64,000 bases of DNA. Origin: Pseudonocardia nematodicida (lineage in GTDB: Bacteria; Actinomycetota; Actinomycetes; Mycobacteriales; Pseudonocardiaceae). The position numbers were made by a program, and so were the translations under genes. Of this stretch, positions 35,639 to 43,541 are shown one piece after another. Positions within the stretch are counted from its first letter, which is position 1. Each line of letters begins with the position of its first letter. The notes beneath the pieces were generated by a model. The model saw only the letters and a program-made list of their open reading frames with translations, was not told the origin of the DNA and ran no database searches. The stretch spans positions 1 through 64,000 of the forward strand of contig NZ_JBEDNQ010000017.1 of assembly GCF_040105385.1 (NCBI RefSeq), read 5' to 3'.

Positions 35639-35690
35639 CCACTGGTAGAAATGAGCCAGCTTCCGCACACCACAGAGAGGGTGGTCACCG

Positions 35691-37841
35691 ATGGCCGACA
35701 GCGCCGGGCTGCAGGTCGACCCGCACCTGAAGTCGTTCGTCGAGGACGAGCTCCTGGCCGACGTCGACGTGACGGCCGCCGACTTCTGGTCGACAGTGGC
35801 GCAGCTGCAGGAGCGGTTCGCGCCGAAGATCGCGCAGGCGCTGACCCGCCGCGACGAGATCCAGGCCGCCATCGACGCCTGGCACGCCGAGCACGGCGCC
35901 GGATCGCGCGACGACTACGAGAAGTTCCTGACCGACCTCGGCTACCTGGCGCCCGAGCCGTCGTCGGTGCGCATCGCCGTCGACCGGGTCGACCCGGAGA
36001 TCGCCGAGATCCCGGGACCGCAGCTCGTCGTCCCGTCCACCGTCCCGCGCTACGCGCTCAACGCCGCGAACGCGCGCTGGGGCTCGCTGTTCGACGCCTT
36101 CTACGGCACCGACGCGCTCCCGCAGTCCGGCGAGCTCGCCACGGGCTACGACGAGCGCCGCGGCGCGCAGGTCATCACCGCCGCCGACGAGCTGCTCGAC
36201 GAGCTCTTCCCGCTGGCGACCGGTTCGCACGCCGACGTCACCGCCTACCGGGCCGGGACCGACGGCCTCGTCGCGGACACCGCGAACGGCACCGTCGGGC
36301 TCGCGGACGCGGCGCAGTACAAGGGCTTCCGTCCCGCCGACGACGCCGGTCGCGCCGCCGTCCTGCTCGCCCGCAACGGCCTGCACCTCGAGCTGACCAT
36401 CGACCCGACCGCACGGGTCGGGAAGCAGCACCACGCCGACGTCGCCGACATCGTGCTGGAGTCGGCGATCACCACGATCGTCGACCTGGAGGACTCGGTC
36501 GCCACCGTCGACGGCGAGGACAAGGCGCAGGCCTACCGCACCTGGCTCGGGCTGCTCACCGGGAACCTGGTCGCCGAGTTCGACAAGGGCGGGAAGACCG
36601 TCACCCGCCGGGTGAACCCGGACCGCTCCTACACCGCGCCCGGCGGCTCCGAGCTCACCCTGCCCGGGCGCTCGACGATGCTGGTCCGCAACTGCGGCCA
36701 CCACATGACGACGAACGCGGTGCGCACCGCCGACGGCACCGAGGTCGCCGAGGGCGTGCTCGACGCGCTGGTGTCCGCCGTCGCCGGGCTCTACGACCTG
36801 CAGGGGAAGGGGCCGCACACCAACTCCCGGGCCGGCAGCGTCTACATCGTCAAGCCCAAGCAGCACGGCCCGGAGGAGGTCGCGCTGACCGTCGAGCTGT
36901 TCGCCGCCGTCGAGGAGGCGCTCGGGCTGGCCGCGAACACGCTCAAGATCGGCATCATGGACGAGGAGAAGCGGACCTCGGTCAACCTCGCCGCGTGCGT
37001 CGCCGAGGCGTCGCAGCGGGTCATCTTCGTCAACACCGGGTTCCTGGACCGGACCGGCGACGAGATCCACACCTGTTCGAAGGCCGGCCCGGTGCTGCGC
37101 AAGGGCGACATGAAGTCGACGACGTGGCTGCAGACGTACGAGGACCGCAACGTCGACGTCGCGCTCGCCGCGGGCTTCTCGCACGCCGCGCAGATCGGCA
37201 AGGGCATGTGGGCCAAGCCCGCCGCGATGGCCGAGATGCTCGAGCAGAAGGTCGGGCACCCGAAGGCGGGCGCGAACTGCGCCTGGGTGCCGTCGCCGAC
37301 CGCGGCCACCCTGCACGCGCTGCACTATCTGCGGGTCGACGTGCACGGGGTGCAGCGCGAGATCGCGTCCCGCCCCGTCGCGGACCGGTCGAAGCTCCTC
37401 GAGCTGCCGCTCGGTGACGCGTCGGCGCTGTCGGCCGACGAGGTCACCCACGAGCTGGAGACCAGCGCGCAGTCGATCCTCGGCTACGTGGTGCGGTGGG
37501 TCGGGATGGGCATCGGCTGCTCGACCGTGCCGGACCTGTCCGGGGTCGGGCTGATGGAGGACCGCGCGACGCTGCGGATCTCCGCCCAGCTGCTCGCGAA
37601 CTGGCTGGCCCACGGGGTCGTCGACGAGGCGACCGTGCGGGACACCTTCGCGCGGATGGCGGCGGTGGTCGACGACCAGAACGCCGGCGAGCCGGGTTAC
37701 CCGCCGATGGCCAAGGACCTCGACGGCAGCGAGTCGTTCCAGGCCGCGCTGGAGCTGGTGTTCACCGGGGCGACCGAGCCGAACGGGTACACCGAACGCA
37801 CGCTGACCCAGTGGCGGCAGCGGGCCAAGGCGAACGCCTGA
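35691..37841 (+). CDS. glcB: Malate synthase G
   Basis: 716 aa, close to E. coli GlcB (723), the monomeric G isoform. It condenses glyoxylate with acetyl-CoA to malate. Visible hallmarks: THE beta-barrel entry TTIVDLEDSVATVDGEDK, NPDRSYT, NSRAGSVYIVKPKQHG, the metal-binding KIGIMDEEKRTSVNL and GFLDRTGDEIHT segments, and the C-terminal plug with NGYTERTLTQWRQR. ATG 35691 with GAGAGGG upstream. It is divergent from glcDEF, as expected for a glycolate-use regulon, and no isocitrate lyase is nearby, so glycolate or purine-derived glyoxylate is the likely source. A long hairpin follows the gene. Confidence 0.96.
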   Translation: MADSAGLQVDPHLKSFVEDELLADVDVTAADFWSTVAQLQERFAPKIAQALTRRDEIQAAIDAWHAEHGAGSRDDYEKFLTDLGYLAPEPSSVRIAVDRVDPEIAEIPGPQLVVPSTVPRYALNAANARWGSLFDAFYGTDALPQSGELATGYDERRGAQVITAADELLDELFPLATGSHADVTAYRAGTDGLVADTANGTVGLADAAQYKGFRPADDAGRAAVLLARNGLHLELTIDPTARVGKQHHADVADIVLESAITTIVDLEDSVATVDGEDKAQAYRTWLGLLTGNLVAEFDKGGKTVTRRVNPDRSYTAPGGSELTLPGRSTMLVRNCGHHMTTNAVRTADGTEVAEGVLDALVSAVAGLYDLQGKGPHTNSRAGSVYIVKPKQHGPEEVALTVELFAAVEEALGLAANTLKIGIMDEEKRTSVNLAACVAEASQRVIFVNTGFLDRTGDEIHTCSKAGPVLRKGDMKSTTWLQTYEDRNVDVALAAGFSHAAQIGKGMWAKPAAMAEMLEQKVGHPKAGANCAWVPSPTAATLHALHYLRVDVHGVQREIASRPVADRSKLLELPLGDASALSADEVTHELETSAQSILGYVVRWVGMGIGCSTVPDLSGVGLMEDRATLRISAQLLANWLAHGVVDEATVRDTFARMAAVVDDQNAGEPGYPPMAKDLDGSESFQAALELVFTGATEPNGYTERTLTQWRQRAKANA

Positions 37842-37927
37842 CGCCGCTACTCCGTACGCCCCGATCGGGCGTCACGATCTGTCCCTGCCGGGGCGGGAAC
37901 GTGGCGCCCGATCGTCGTTGCGGGCCG

Positions 37928-37992
37928 GTGACCCTTCTCCGTGGAAGCCGGATGCCGGTGGACCGGCACCCGGGTTCCACGGAGAAGGATCA
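37928..37992. repeat. Long imperfect hairpin downstream of glcB
   Basis: A perfect 14-bp outer stem (37933-37946 with 37975-37988) continues inward through CCGG/CCGG and TGCCGGT/ACCGGCA blocks with single mismatches to a 4-nt loop at 37959-37962, about 28 paired positions in all. It may terminate glcB transcription or be a dispersed palindrome. Confidence 0.75.
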
Positions 37993-38021
37993 TGGGCCGC
38001 GCCGACCGGCGTTGCCTCGCG

Positions 38022-38027
38022 TAACGT
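38022..38027 (+). promoter_or_regulatory. Likely -10 element (TAACGT) of a leaderless P450 transcript
   Basis: TAACGT sits 7 nt before the GTG at 38035 and no Shine-Dalgarno sequence is present. Confidence 0.45.
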
Positions 38028-38034
38028 CGCAGGT

Positions 38035-39309
38035 GTGACCGCCGACACCACGGACGCCGACCTGCCTCGGCTGCCCTTCCCGCGCGACGACGTCGTCGAC
38101 CCGCCCGCGCTGTTCGCCGAGCTCCGGGCGCGGGCGCCGGTCACGCCGGTGCGTACACCGGCCGGGGACGTGGCCTGGCTGGTGACCGGCTACCCGGAGG
38201 CGCGCGAGCTGTTCGCCGACCCACGGCTGGGGCGCAGCCATCCCGACCCGGACCGGGCGCCCCGGATCTCCGGCTCGGTGATCTTCGGCGGGCCGTCGGG
38301 GGGCTCGCCGGAGACCGAGCGGGAGCAGCACATGCTGATGCGCAGGCTGCTCGCGCCGGCGTTCTCGGCACGGCGGATGCAGCGGTTGACCGGCCACGTC
38401 GCCGAACTCGTCGCCGAGTGCCTGGACGCGATGGAGCGTGCCGGGCCGGGGGTGGACCTGCACGAGACGCTGTCGTTCCCGCTGCCGGTGCTGGTGATCT
38501 GCGAGCTCCTCGGCGTCCCGTTCGCCGACCGCGACCGGTTCCGGGAGTGGTCCGAGGGCCTGTCCCGGCTCGACGACCGGGGCCACGCCGAGGACTCGGC
38601 CGTCAAGCTGCACCGCTACGTGCGCGAGCTGATCGACCGGAAGGCGACCCGGCCGGGGGAGGACGTGCTGTCCGACTTCGCCGCGCTCGCCACCGACGAC
38701 GCGGCGCGGGACCGGCTCGCGGGCCTGGGTTCGGGACTGCTGTTCGCCGGGCACGAGACGACGGTCGGCCGGATCGACGCGGGCACGCTGCTGCTGCTCG
38801 ACCGGCCGGACGAGTGGGCCGCTCTGGCGGCGTCGCCGCAGCCGGCCGTCCCCGCGGCGGAGGCGGTGGCCGACGACGTGCCGGCCGGCTCGCCCGCGGC
38901 GGACCGGGTCGCCGCCGTCGTCGAGGAGATCCTGCGGATGGCCGCGCCGGGCGGCGCCGCGGGCGGCGTGCCGCGCTACGCGCACGCCGACCTCGACGTC
39001 GCCGGGGTGCGCGTCCGGACCGGCGACGCGGTGCTGCTCGCCCCCGGCGCGGCGAACCGGGACCCGCGGGAGTTCGCCGACCCGGACCGTTTCGACGCCG
39101 CCCGCCGGCCGGCCCACCTGGCGTTCGGGCACGGGCCGTACTTCTGCGTCGGCGCGAGCCTGGCCCGGGTCGAGCTCACCGAGGTGTTCCGCGCGCTGCC
39201 CGCCCGGTTCCCGACGCTGCGTCTGGCGGTGCCGCGGGCGGAGCTGCGGCCGCGTGCGGACGTGCTCACCGGTGGCCTGCGCTCGCTGCCCGTGGAGTGG
39301 GACCGATGA
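38035..39309 (+). CDS. Cytochrome P450
   Basis: 424 aa, a soluble bacterial P450. I-helix oxygen-binding motif AGHETT, K-helix ExxR as EILR, and the haem loop FGHGPYFCVGASLARVEL with the axial Cys. An Ala/Pro-rich insert lies between the I and K helices (ALAASPQPAVPAAEAV). GTG start behind a TAACGT box. No ferredoxin or reductase gene is adjacent, so electrons must come from elsewhere; the substrate cannot be deduced. The GNAT gene follows 7 nt after its stop and may be cotranscribed. Confidence 0.92.
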   Translation: MTADTTDADLPRLPFPRDDVVDPPALFAELRARAPVTPVRTPAGDVAWLVTGYPEARELFADPRLGRSHPDPDRAPRISGSVIFGGPSGGSPETEREQHMLMRRLLAPAFSARRMQRLTGHVAELVAECLDAMERAGPGVDLHETLSFPLPVLVICELLGVPFADRDRFREWSEGLSRLDDRGHAEDSAVKLHRYVRELIDRKATRPGEDVLSDFAALATDDAARDRLAGLGSGLLFAGHETTVGRIDAGTLLLLDRPDEWAALAASPQPAVPAAEAVADDVPAGSPAADRVAAVVEEILRMAAPGGAAGGVPRYAHADLDVAGVRVRTGDAVLLAPGAANRDPREFADPDRFDAARRPAHLAFGHGPYFCVGASLARVELTEVFRALPARFPTLRLAVPRAELRPRADVLTGGLRSLPVEWDR

Positions 39310-39316
39310 TGTCCGG

Positions 39317-39805
39317 GTGCTCGAACTGCGTGTCGCCGCCCTGGACCATCCCGACGCCGTGCTCCTGAACGACGAGGTGCAGGCCTGGTACCGGCAGGTC
39401 TACGGCGACGGCGACGTCAGCCTGCTCGGCGTCGCGCAGTTCGCCGCGCCGCAGGGGGTCTACCTGATCGGCTACGACGAGCACGGCCGCGCGGTCGCGT
39501 CCGGCGCCTGGCGCCCCGTGGACGCCGACCCGGGCGACCCGGCCGTCCGCGACGGCGACGCGGAGATCAAGCGGATGTACGTCGTGCCGTCGGCGCGCGG
39601 ACACGGACACGCGCGGACGGTGCTGGCCGAGCTGGAGCGCACCGCCGCGGTCGCGGGCCGGCGGCGCGCGATCCTCGAGACCGGAACGGAGCAGCCGGAC
39701 GCGATGCGGCTCTACGCCGCGAGCGGGTACCACCCGATGCCGAACTTCGGTGCCTACCGAAACGATCTTCGCTCACGGTGTTTCTGCAAGCCCCTGGCGG
39801 AGTGA
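39317..39805 (+). CDS. GNAT family N-acetyltransferase
   Basis: 162 aa. GNAT core with motif A in IKRMYVVPSARGHGHART (acetyl-CoA pyrophosphate loop RGHGHA) and the C-terminal LYAASGYHPMPNFGAYR motif B. The start is taken as GTG 39317, just after the P450 stop; the ribosome-binding site is weak. Substrate unknown. Downstream is the promoter region of the first Mrp operon. Confidence 0.85.
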   Translation: MLELRVAALDHPDAVLLNDEVQAWYRQVYGDGDVSLLGVAQFAAPQGVYLIGYDEHGRAVASGAWRPVDADPGDPAVRDGDAEIKRMYVVPSARGHGHARTVLAELERTAAVAGRRRAILETGTEQPDAMRLYAASGYHPMPNFGAYRNDLRSRCFCKPLAE

Positions 39806-39845
39806 GCCTCGGTACGGTGGCGGGCGAAACGTCTGGTTGCGCCGA

Positions 39846-39851
39846 TAGGAT
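39846..39851 (+). promoter_or_regulatory. Probable -10 element (TAGGAT) of Mrp operon 1
   Basis: TAGGAT in the 177-bp gap between the GNAT gene and mnhA. It would give a leader of about 125 nt. No good -35 is visible; GAAACG at 39826 is a weak candidate. Confidence 0.35.
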
Positions 39852-39982
39852 GACCGCGGCGTCGCCGGCGTGCCCCCGCCGGTGGTCGGCCGATCGTTCC
39901 GAATGGCGTTGCTCGCCGCTCCCCGGTTCCGGCCGCGACCCCGCCCGTTCGACCGACCGACCCTGACCCCCAGGAGGTGCCG

Positions 39983-42355
39983 GTGCTCGCCCTCGTGGCC
40001 GCCCATCTCGTCCTGGCGCTGTGCCTGCCCGCAGTCGCCCGGTACAACAGACGGCTGGCCTTCGCCGCCGGAGCGGTACTGCTGGCGGTGACTCTCGTCT
40101 GGGCGATGACCCAGGCGCCGGAGGCACTCGGCGCCGGCGTGACCGACGAGCTCGCCTGGGCGCCCGAGCTGGGACTCTCGCTGAGCCTGCGGCTGGACGC
40201 GCTCGCCCTCGCGATGATCGTCCTGGTGTCCGGGGTCGGCGCCCTGATCCTGATCTACGCGGCCTGGTACTTCGGCCCCCGCTCCACCGACGCCGCCCGG
40301 TCCGCGGCGCTGCTGGTGACCTTCGCCGGGATGATGCTCGGCCTCGTCCTGGCCGACGACCTGCTCACGCTCTACGTCTTCTGGGAGCTGACGTCGCTGA
40401 CGTCGTTCCTGCTCGTCGGCCAGGGCGGCCAGTACCGGGAGAACCGCCGGGCCGCGGTGCAGGCACTGGTGGTCACGGTGTTCGGCGGGCTCGCGATGCT
40501 GCTGGGCATCGTGCTGCTGGGCCAGCTGGCGGGCACCTACCGCATCCCGGAGATCACCGAGGCGGCGCGGGCCGGCACGCTCGCCGTCGACCAGCCGGTC
40601 GCCCTGGGCGTCGCGCTGGTGCTGATCCTGCTCGGCGCGCTGACCAAGTCCGCGCAGCTGCCGTTCCACCCGTGGCTGCCCTACGCGATGGCCGCGCCGA
40701 CACCGATCAGCGCGTACCTGCACGCCGCGTCGATGGTGAAGGCCGGCGTGGTGCTCGTCGCGCGGCTGTCGCCTGCGTTCTCGGCGTACGCGGTGTGGTG
40801 GGTGCCGGTGATGGTGCTCGGCCTGGCGACGATGCTGCTGGGTGGCTGGCGCGCGATGCGCCAGACCGACCTCAAGCGGCTGCTGGCCTTCGGCACCGTC
40901 AGCCAGCTCGGTTTCCTGATGGTGCTGTTCGGCGCGGGCTCGCGGGTGGCCGCGCTGGCCGGCATCGCGATGCTGCTCGCGCACGGGCTGTTCAAGGCCC
41001 CGCTGTTCATGGTCGTCGGCGCGATCGACAAGTCCTGCGGCACCCGTGACCTGCGCGAGCTGTGCGGGCTCGGGCGGCGCCGGCGCGACCTGGCGCTCGT
41101 CGCCGGGCTGGCCGGGATGTCCATGGCGGGCCTCCCGCCGCTGCTCGGCTTCGTCGGCAAGGAGGCCGCCTACGACGCGTTCGTCCTCGAGGGCGGCGCG
41201 CGCGGCTGGGTCGTCGCGATCGGCCTGCTCGCCGGGTCGCTGCTGACCGTCGGCTACACCGCCCGGTTCCTCTGGGGCGCGTTCTCCACCAAGGGCCTCG
41301 TGCCGACCGGCGGCGCCCCGGTGTCGCTGGGGCTGTCCGGCCCGGCCTGGGTGTGCGCGCTGACCGGCCTGGCCGCCGGCTTCTCGGCGCCGCTGGTGCA
41401 GGCGCTCGCCGGGGCGTACGCGGCACCGTTCCCCGCGGTCGGCGACGGCTACGCCGCGCAGTACGAGCTGGCGCTGTGGCACGGCTTCGGGATCGCGCTG
41501 CTGTTCTCCGCGATCGCCGTCGTCGGCGGTCTGCTGCTGCACCGCTACGGATCCGGCCTGACCGGGCACGCCAGCGTGCCGGGGGTGTCCGCGCAGCGCG
41601 GGTACGAGACCGTGGTGACCGGGCTCGAGCGGTTCGCGATCGCCGTCACCGGCCGGCTGCAGATCGGTTCCCTCCCGGCCTACCTCGCCTTCATCCTGAT
41701 GACCCTGATCGCGCTGCCGGGGACCGTGCTGCTGCTGGCCGGCGAGCTCCCCGCGTCGCAGAGCCTCTGGCACTCGATCATGCAGGTGCCGGTCGGTCTG
41801 ATGGTGATCATCGCGGCGATCGCGTTGACCCGGGCCCGCCGCCGGTTCACGGCGGTCGTGCTGGTCGGAGCGGTCGGTTACGGTATCGGCGGTCTGTTCA
41901 TCATCGACGGCGGGCCGGACCTGGCGCTCGCGCAGTTCCTGGTCGAGACGCTGACGGTGGTCGTGTTCGTCTTCGTGCTCCGCCGGCTCCCGGCACACTT
42001 CGACGAACCGGACTCCGAGCGCCGCGTACGCCTGCCGAAGGCCGTGCTGGCCTCGGTCGGCGGGCTGCTCGTGGCCGGGATGGCCGTGGTGCTCTCCGGG
42101 GCCCGGACGGAGCCGGCCGCGACGACCGAGTCCTTCGTCGCGAACGCGCCGGAGGCGGGCGCGACCAACCTGATCAGCGCGATCCTGGTCGACTTCCGGG
42201 CACTGGACACGATCGGGGAGATCACGATCCTGCTGATCTGCGCGGCGGGCGCCGCCAGCCTGGTGCTGGCCACGCGCTACGACCGCAAGCGCGACGGACG
42301 GGTCACCGCCAGTGGATCCGGTTCGCCGCAGCACGAGAAGGAGGTCCTGGGATGA
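39983..42355 (+). CDS. mnhA: Mrp-type Na+/H+ antiporter subunit A (operon 1)
   Basis: 790 aa, many helices. The N-terminal part is a NuoL-like proton channel: the ion-pair Glu in FWELTSLTSFLLV (~133), the lysine in ALTKSAQLPFHPWLP (~220) and MVKAGV (~252). The C-terminal ~220 residues are the MrpA-specific domain, with the conserved DGGPDLALAQFLVETLTV segment and a final helix pair. GTG 39983 is chosen because AGGAGG (39972-39977) has correct spacing; the in-frame GTG at 39977 overlaps it. Mrp complexes exchange Na+ or K+ for protons. The stop overlaps the mnhB ATG (ATGA). Confidence 0.94.
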   Translation: MLALVAAHLVLALCLPAVARYNRRLAFAAGAVLLAVTLVWAMTQAPEALGAGVTDELAWAPELGLSLSLRLDALALAMIVLVSGVGALILIYAAWYFGPRSTDAARSAALLVTFAGMMLGLVLADDLLTLYVFWELTSLTSFLLVGQGGQYRENRRAAVQALVVTVFGGLAMLLGIVLLGQLAGTYRIPEITEAARAGTLAVDQPVALGVALVLILLGALTKSAQLPFHPWLPYAMAAPTPISAYLHAASMVKAGVVLVARLSPAFSAYAVWWVPVMVLGLATMLLGGWRAMRQTDLKRLLAFGTVSQLGFLMVLFGAGSRVAALAGIAMLLAHGLFKAPLFMVVGAIDKSCGTRDLRELCGLGRRRRDLALVAGLAGMSMAGLPPLLGFVGKEAAYDAFVLEGGARGWVVAIGLLAGSLLTVGYTARFLWGAFSTKGLVPTGGAPVSLGLSGPAWVCALTGLAAGFSAPLVQALAGAYAAPFPAVGDGYAAQYELALWHGFGIALLFSAIAVVGGLLLHRYGSGLTGHASVPGVSAQRGYETVVTGLERFAIAVTGRLQIGSLPAYLAFILMTLIALPGTVLLLAGELPASQSLWHSIMQVPVGLMVIIAAIALTRARRRFTAVVLVGAVGYGIGGLFIIDGGPDLALAQFLVETLTVVVFVFVLRRLPAHFDEPDSERRVRLPKAVLASVGGLLVAGMAVVLSGARTEPAATTESFVANAPEAGATNLISAILVDFRALDTIGEITILLICAAGAASLVLATRYDRKRDGRVTASGSGSPQHEKEVLG

Positions 42356-43092
42356 CGACCGGGTCCAGAGGAGCTCCGGCGGAACCGGAGTCCGCGGCGC
42401 GTGGAGCGTCGGCGGGAGCCGACGGCGCCGCGGCGACGCAGGTCGCGGACACGTCGTGGGCCCGGTGGGACCAGCCCAGCGGGCGGTTCATGCTGCCCGG
42501 CAGGTGCGAGGACACCCGCGAGCGGACGCTGGTACTGGAGGCGGCGGCCCGGCTGCTGTTCCCGACCGTCCTGGTCTTCTCGGTGTACCTGCTGTTCGAG
42601 GGCCACTACGGCCCGGGCGGCGGGTTCTCCGGCGGGCTGGTCGCGGGACTGGCGTTCGTGCTGCGGCACATCGCCGGGGGCGACGACAACCTGGGGTCGA
42701 AGTTCCGGATCCGGCCACCGGTGATCGTGGGCACGGGGCTGAGCATCGCGGTCGTCACCGGTCTGGTCCCGGTGCTGTTCGGCGGGGCCGTGCTGGAGAG
42801 CGGGAAGATCACGCTGACCTTCGGGTCGTTCGGGTACATCGACATCGTCTCCAGCCTGTTGCTCGACGTGGGCGTCTACCTGCTGATCATCGGCGTGGTC
42901 TTGGACCTGCTGCGCTCGCTCGGATCGGGGATCGCCCGGGACGCGCGCGAGGCCGGCGAGATGACCGCGGCGGGCCGCGCGGACGGCACCGCGGCGGGCC
43001 GCGCGGACGGCACCCTCGCCGAGGACCCGGCCGCTGCCGGGACGACCGACGGTGCCCGTGCGCACCGGAGCGGGGGCGACCCGTGGACGTGA
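42352..43092 (+). CDS. mnhB: Mrp-type Na+/H+ antiporter subunit B (operon 1)
   Basis: 246 aa, longer than the usual ~140-aa MnhB. The MnhB core with four helices lies at ~60-190: FSVYLLFEGHYGPGGGFSGG is the family signature. The first ~55 residues are a soluble Ala/Gly-rich extension, and the C-terminal ~50 contain a perfect duplicated AAGRADGT octapeptide. ATG 42352 after GGAGG. It overlaps mnhA by 4 nt and mnhC by 10 nt. Confidence 0.92.
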   Translation: MTTGSRGAPAEPESAARGASAGADGAAATQVADTSWARWDQPSGRFMLPGRCEDTRERTLVLEAAARLLFPTVLVFSVYLLFEGHYGPGGGFSGGLVAGLAFVLRHIAGGDDNLGSKFRIRPPVIVGTGLSIAVVTGLVPVLFGGAVLESGKITLTFGSFGYIDIVSSLLLDVGVYLLIIGVVLDLLRSLGSGIARDAREAGEMTAAGRADGTAAGRADGTLAEDPAAAGTTDGARAHRSGGDPWT

Positions 43093-43541
43093 CGATCAAC
43101 CTGAGCATGGCGCTGGTACTGGCCGTGCTGTACTCCGTCGGCTTCTACCTGCTCATGCAGCGTTCCCTGATGCGCATCCTGATCGGGATCGTCGTGCTCG
43201 GGCACGGCGCGAACCTGCTCCTGCAGCTGGCGGGCGGACCGCCCGGCCGGGCCCCGATCGTGGGCCTGGTGGGGACCGCCGAGATGACGGACCCGCTGCC
43301 GCAGGCGCTGGCCCTGACCGCCATCGTGATCACCTTCGCGCTGACCACCTACCTGCTCGCCCTGGGCTACCGCTCCTGGGTGCTGAGCGGACACGACGAG
43401 GTACAGGACGACGTGGAGGACCGCCGGATCGCGGCCCGCCAGGCACCGGCCGGTGCGATGGAGGAGGGCACCGCCGAGGAGACCGAGCGCGGTCCCGAGG
43501 ACACCGCCGACTCGCACGAGCTCGAGGAGGGCCGCAAGTGA
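43083..43541 (+). CDS. mnhC: Mrp-type Na+/H+ antiporter subunit C (operon 1)
   Basis: 152 aa. NuoK-like three-helix subunit: VLYSVGFYLLMQRSLMRIL, IVVLGHGANLLL and DPLPQALALTAIVITFALTTYLL. A ~45-residue acidic C-terminal tail extends beyond the usual end. GTG 43083 is inside the mnhB end; the stop overlaps mnhD by 4 nt. Confidence 0.92.
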   Translation: MDVTINLSMALVLAVLYSVGFYLLMQRSLMRILIGIVVLGHGANLLLQLAGGPPGRAPIVGLVGTAEMTDPLPQALALTAIVITFALTTYLLALGYRSWVLSGHDEVQDDVEDRRIAARQAPAGAMEEGTAEETERGPEDTADSHELEEGRK

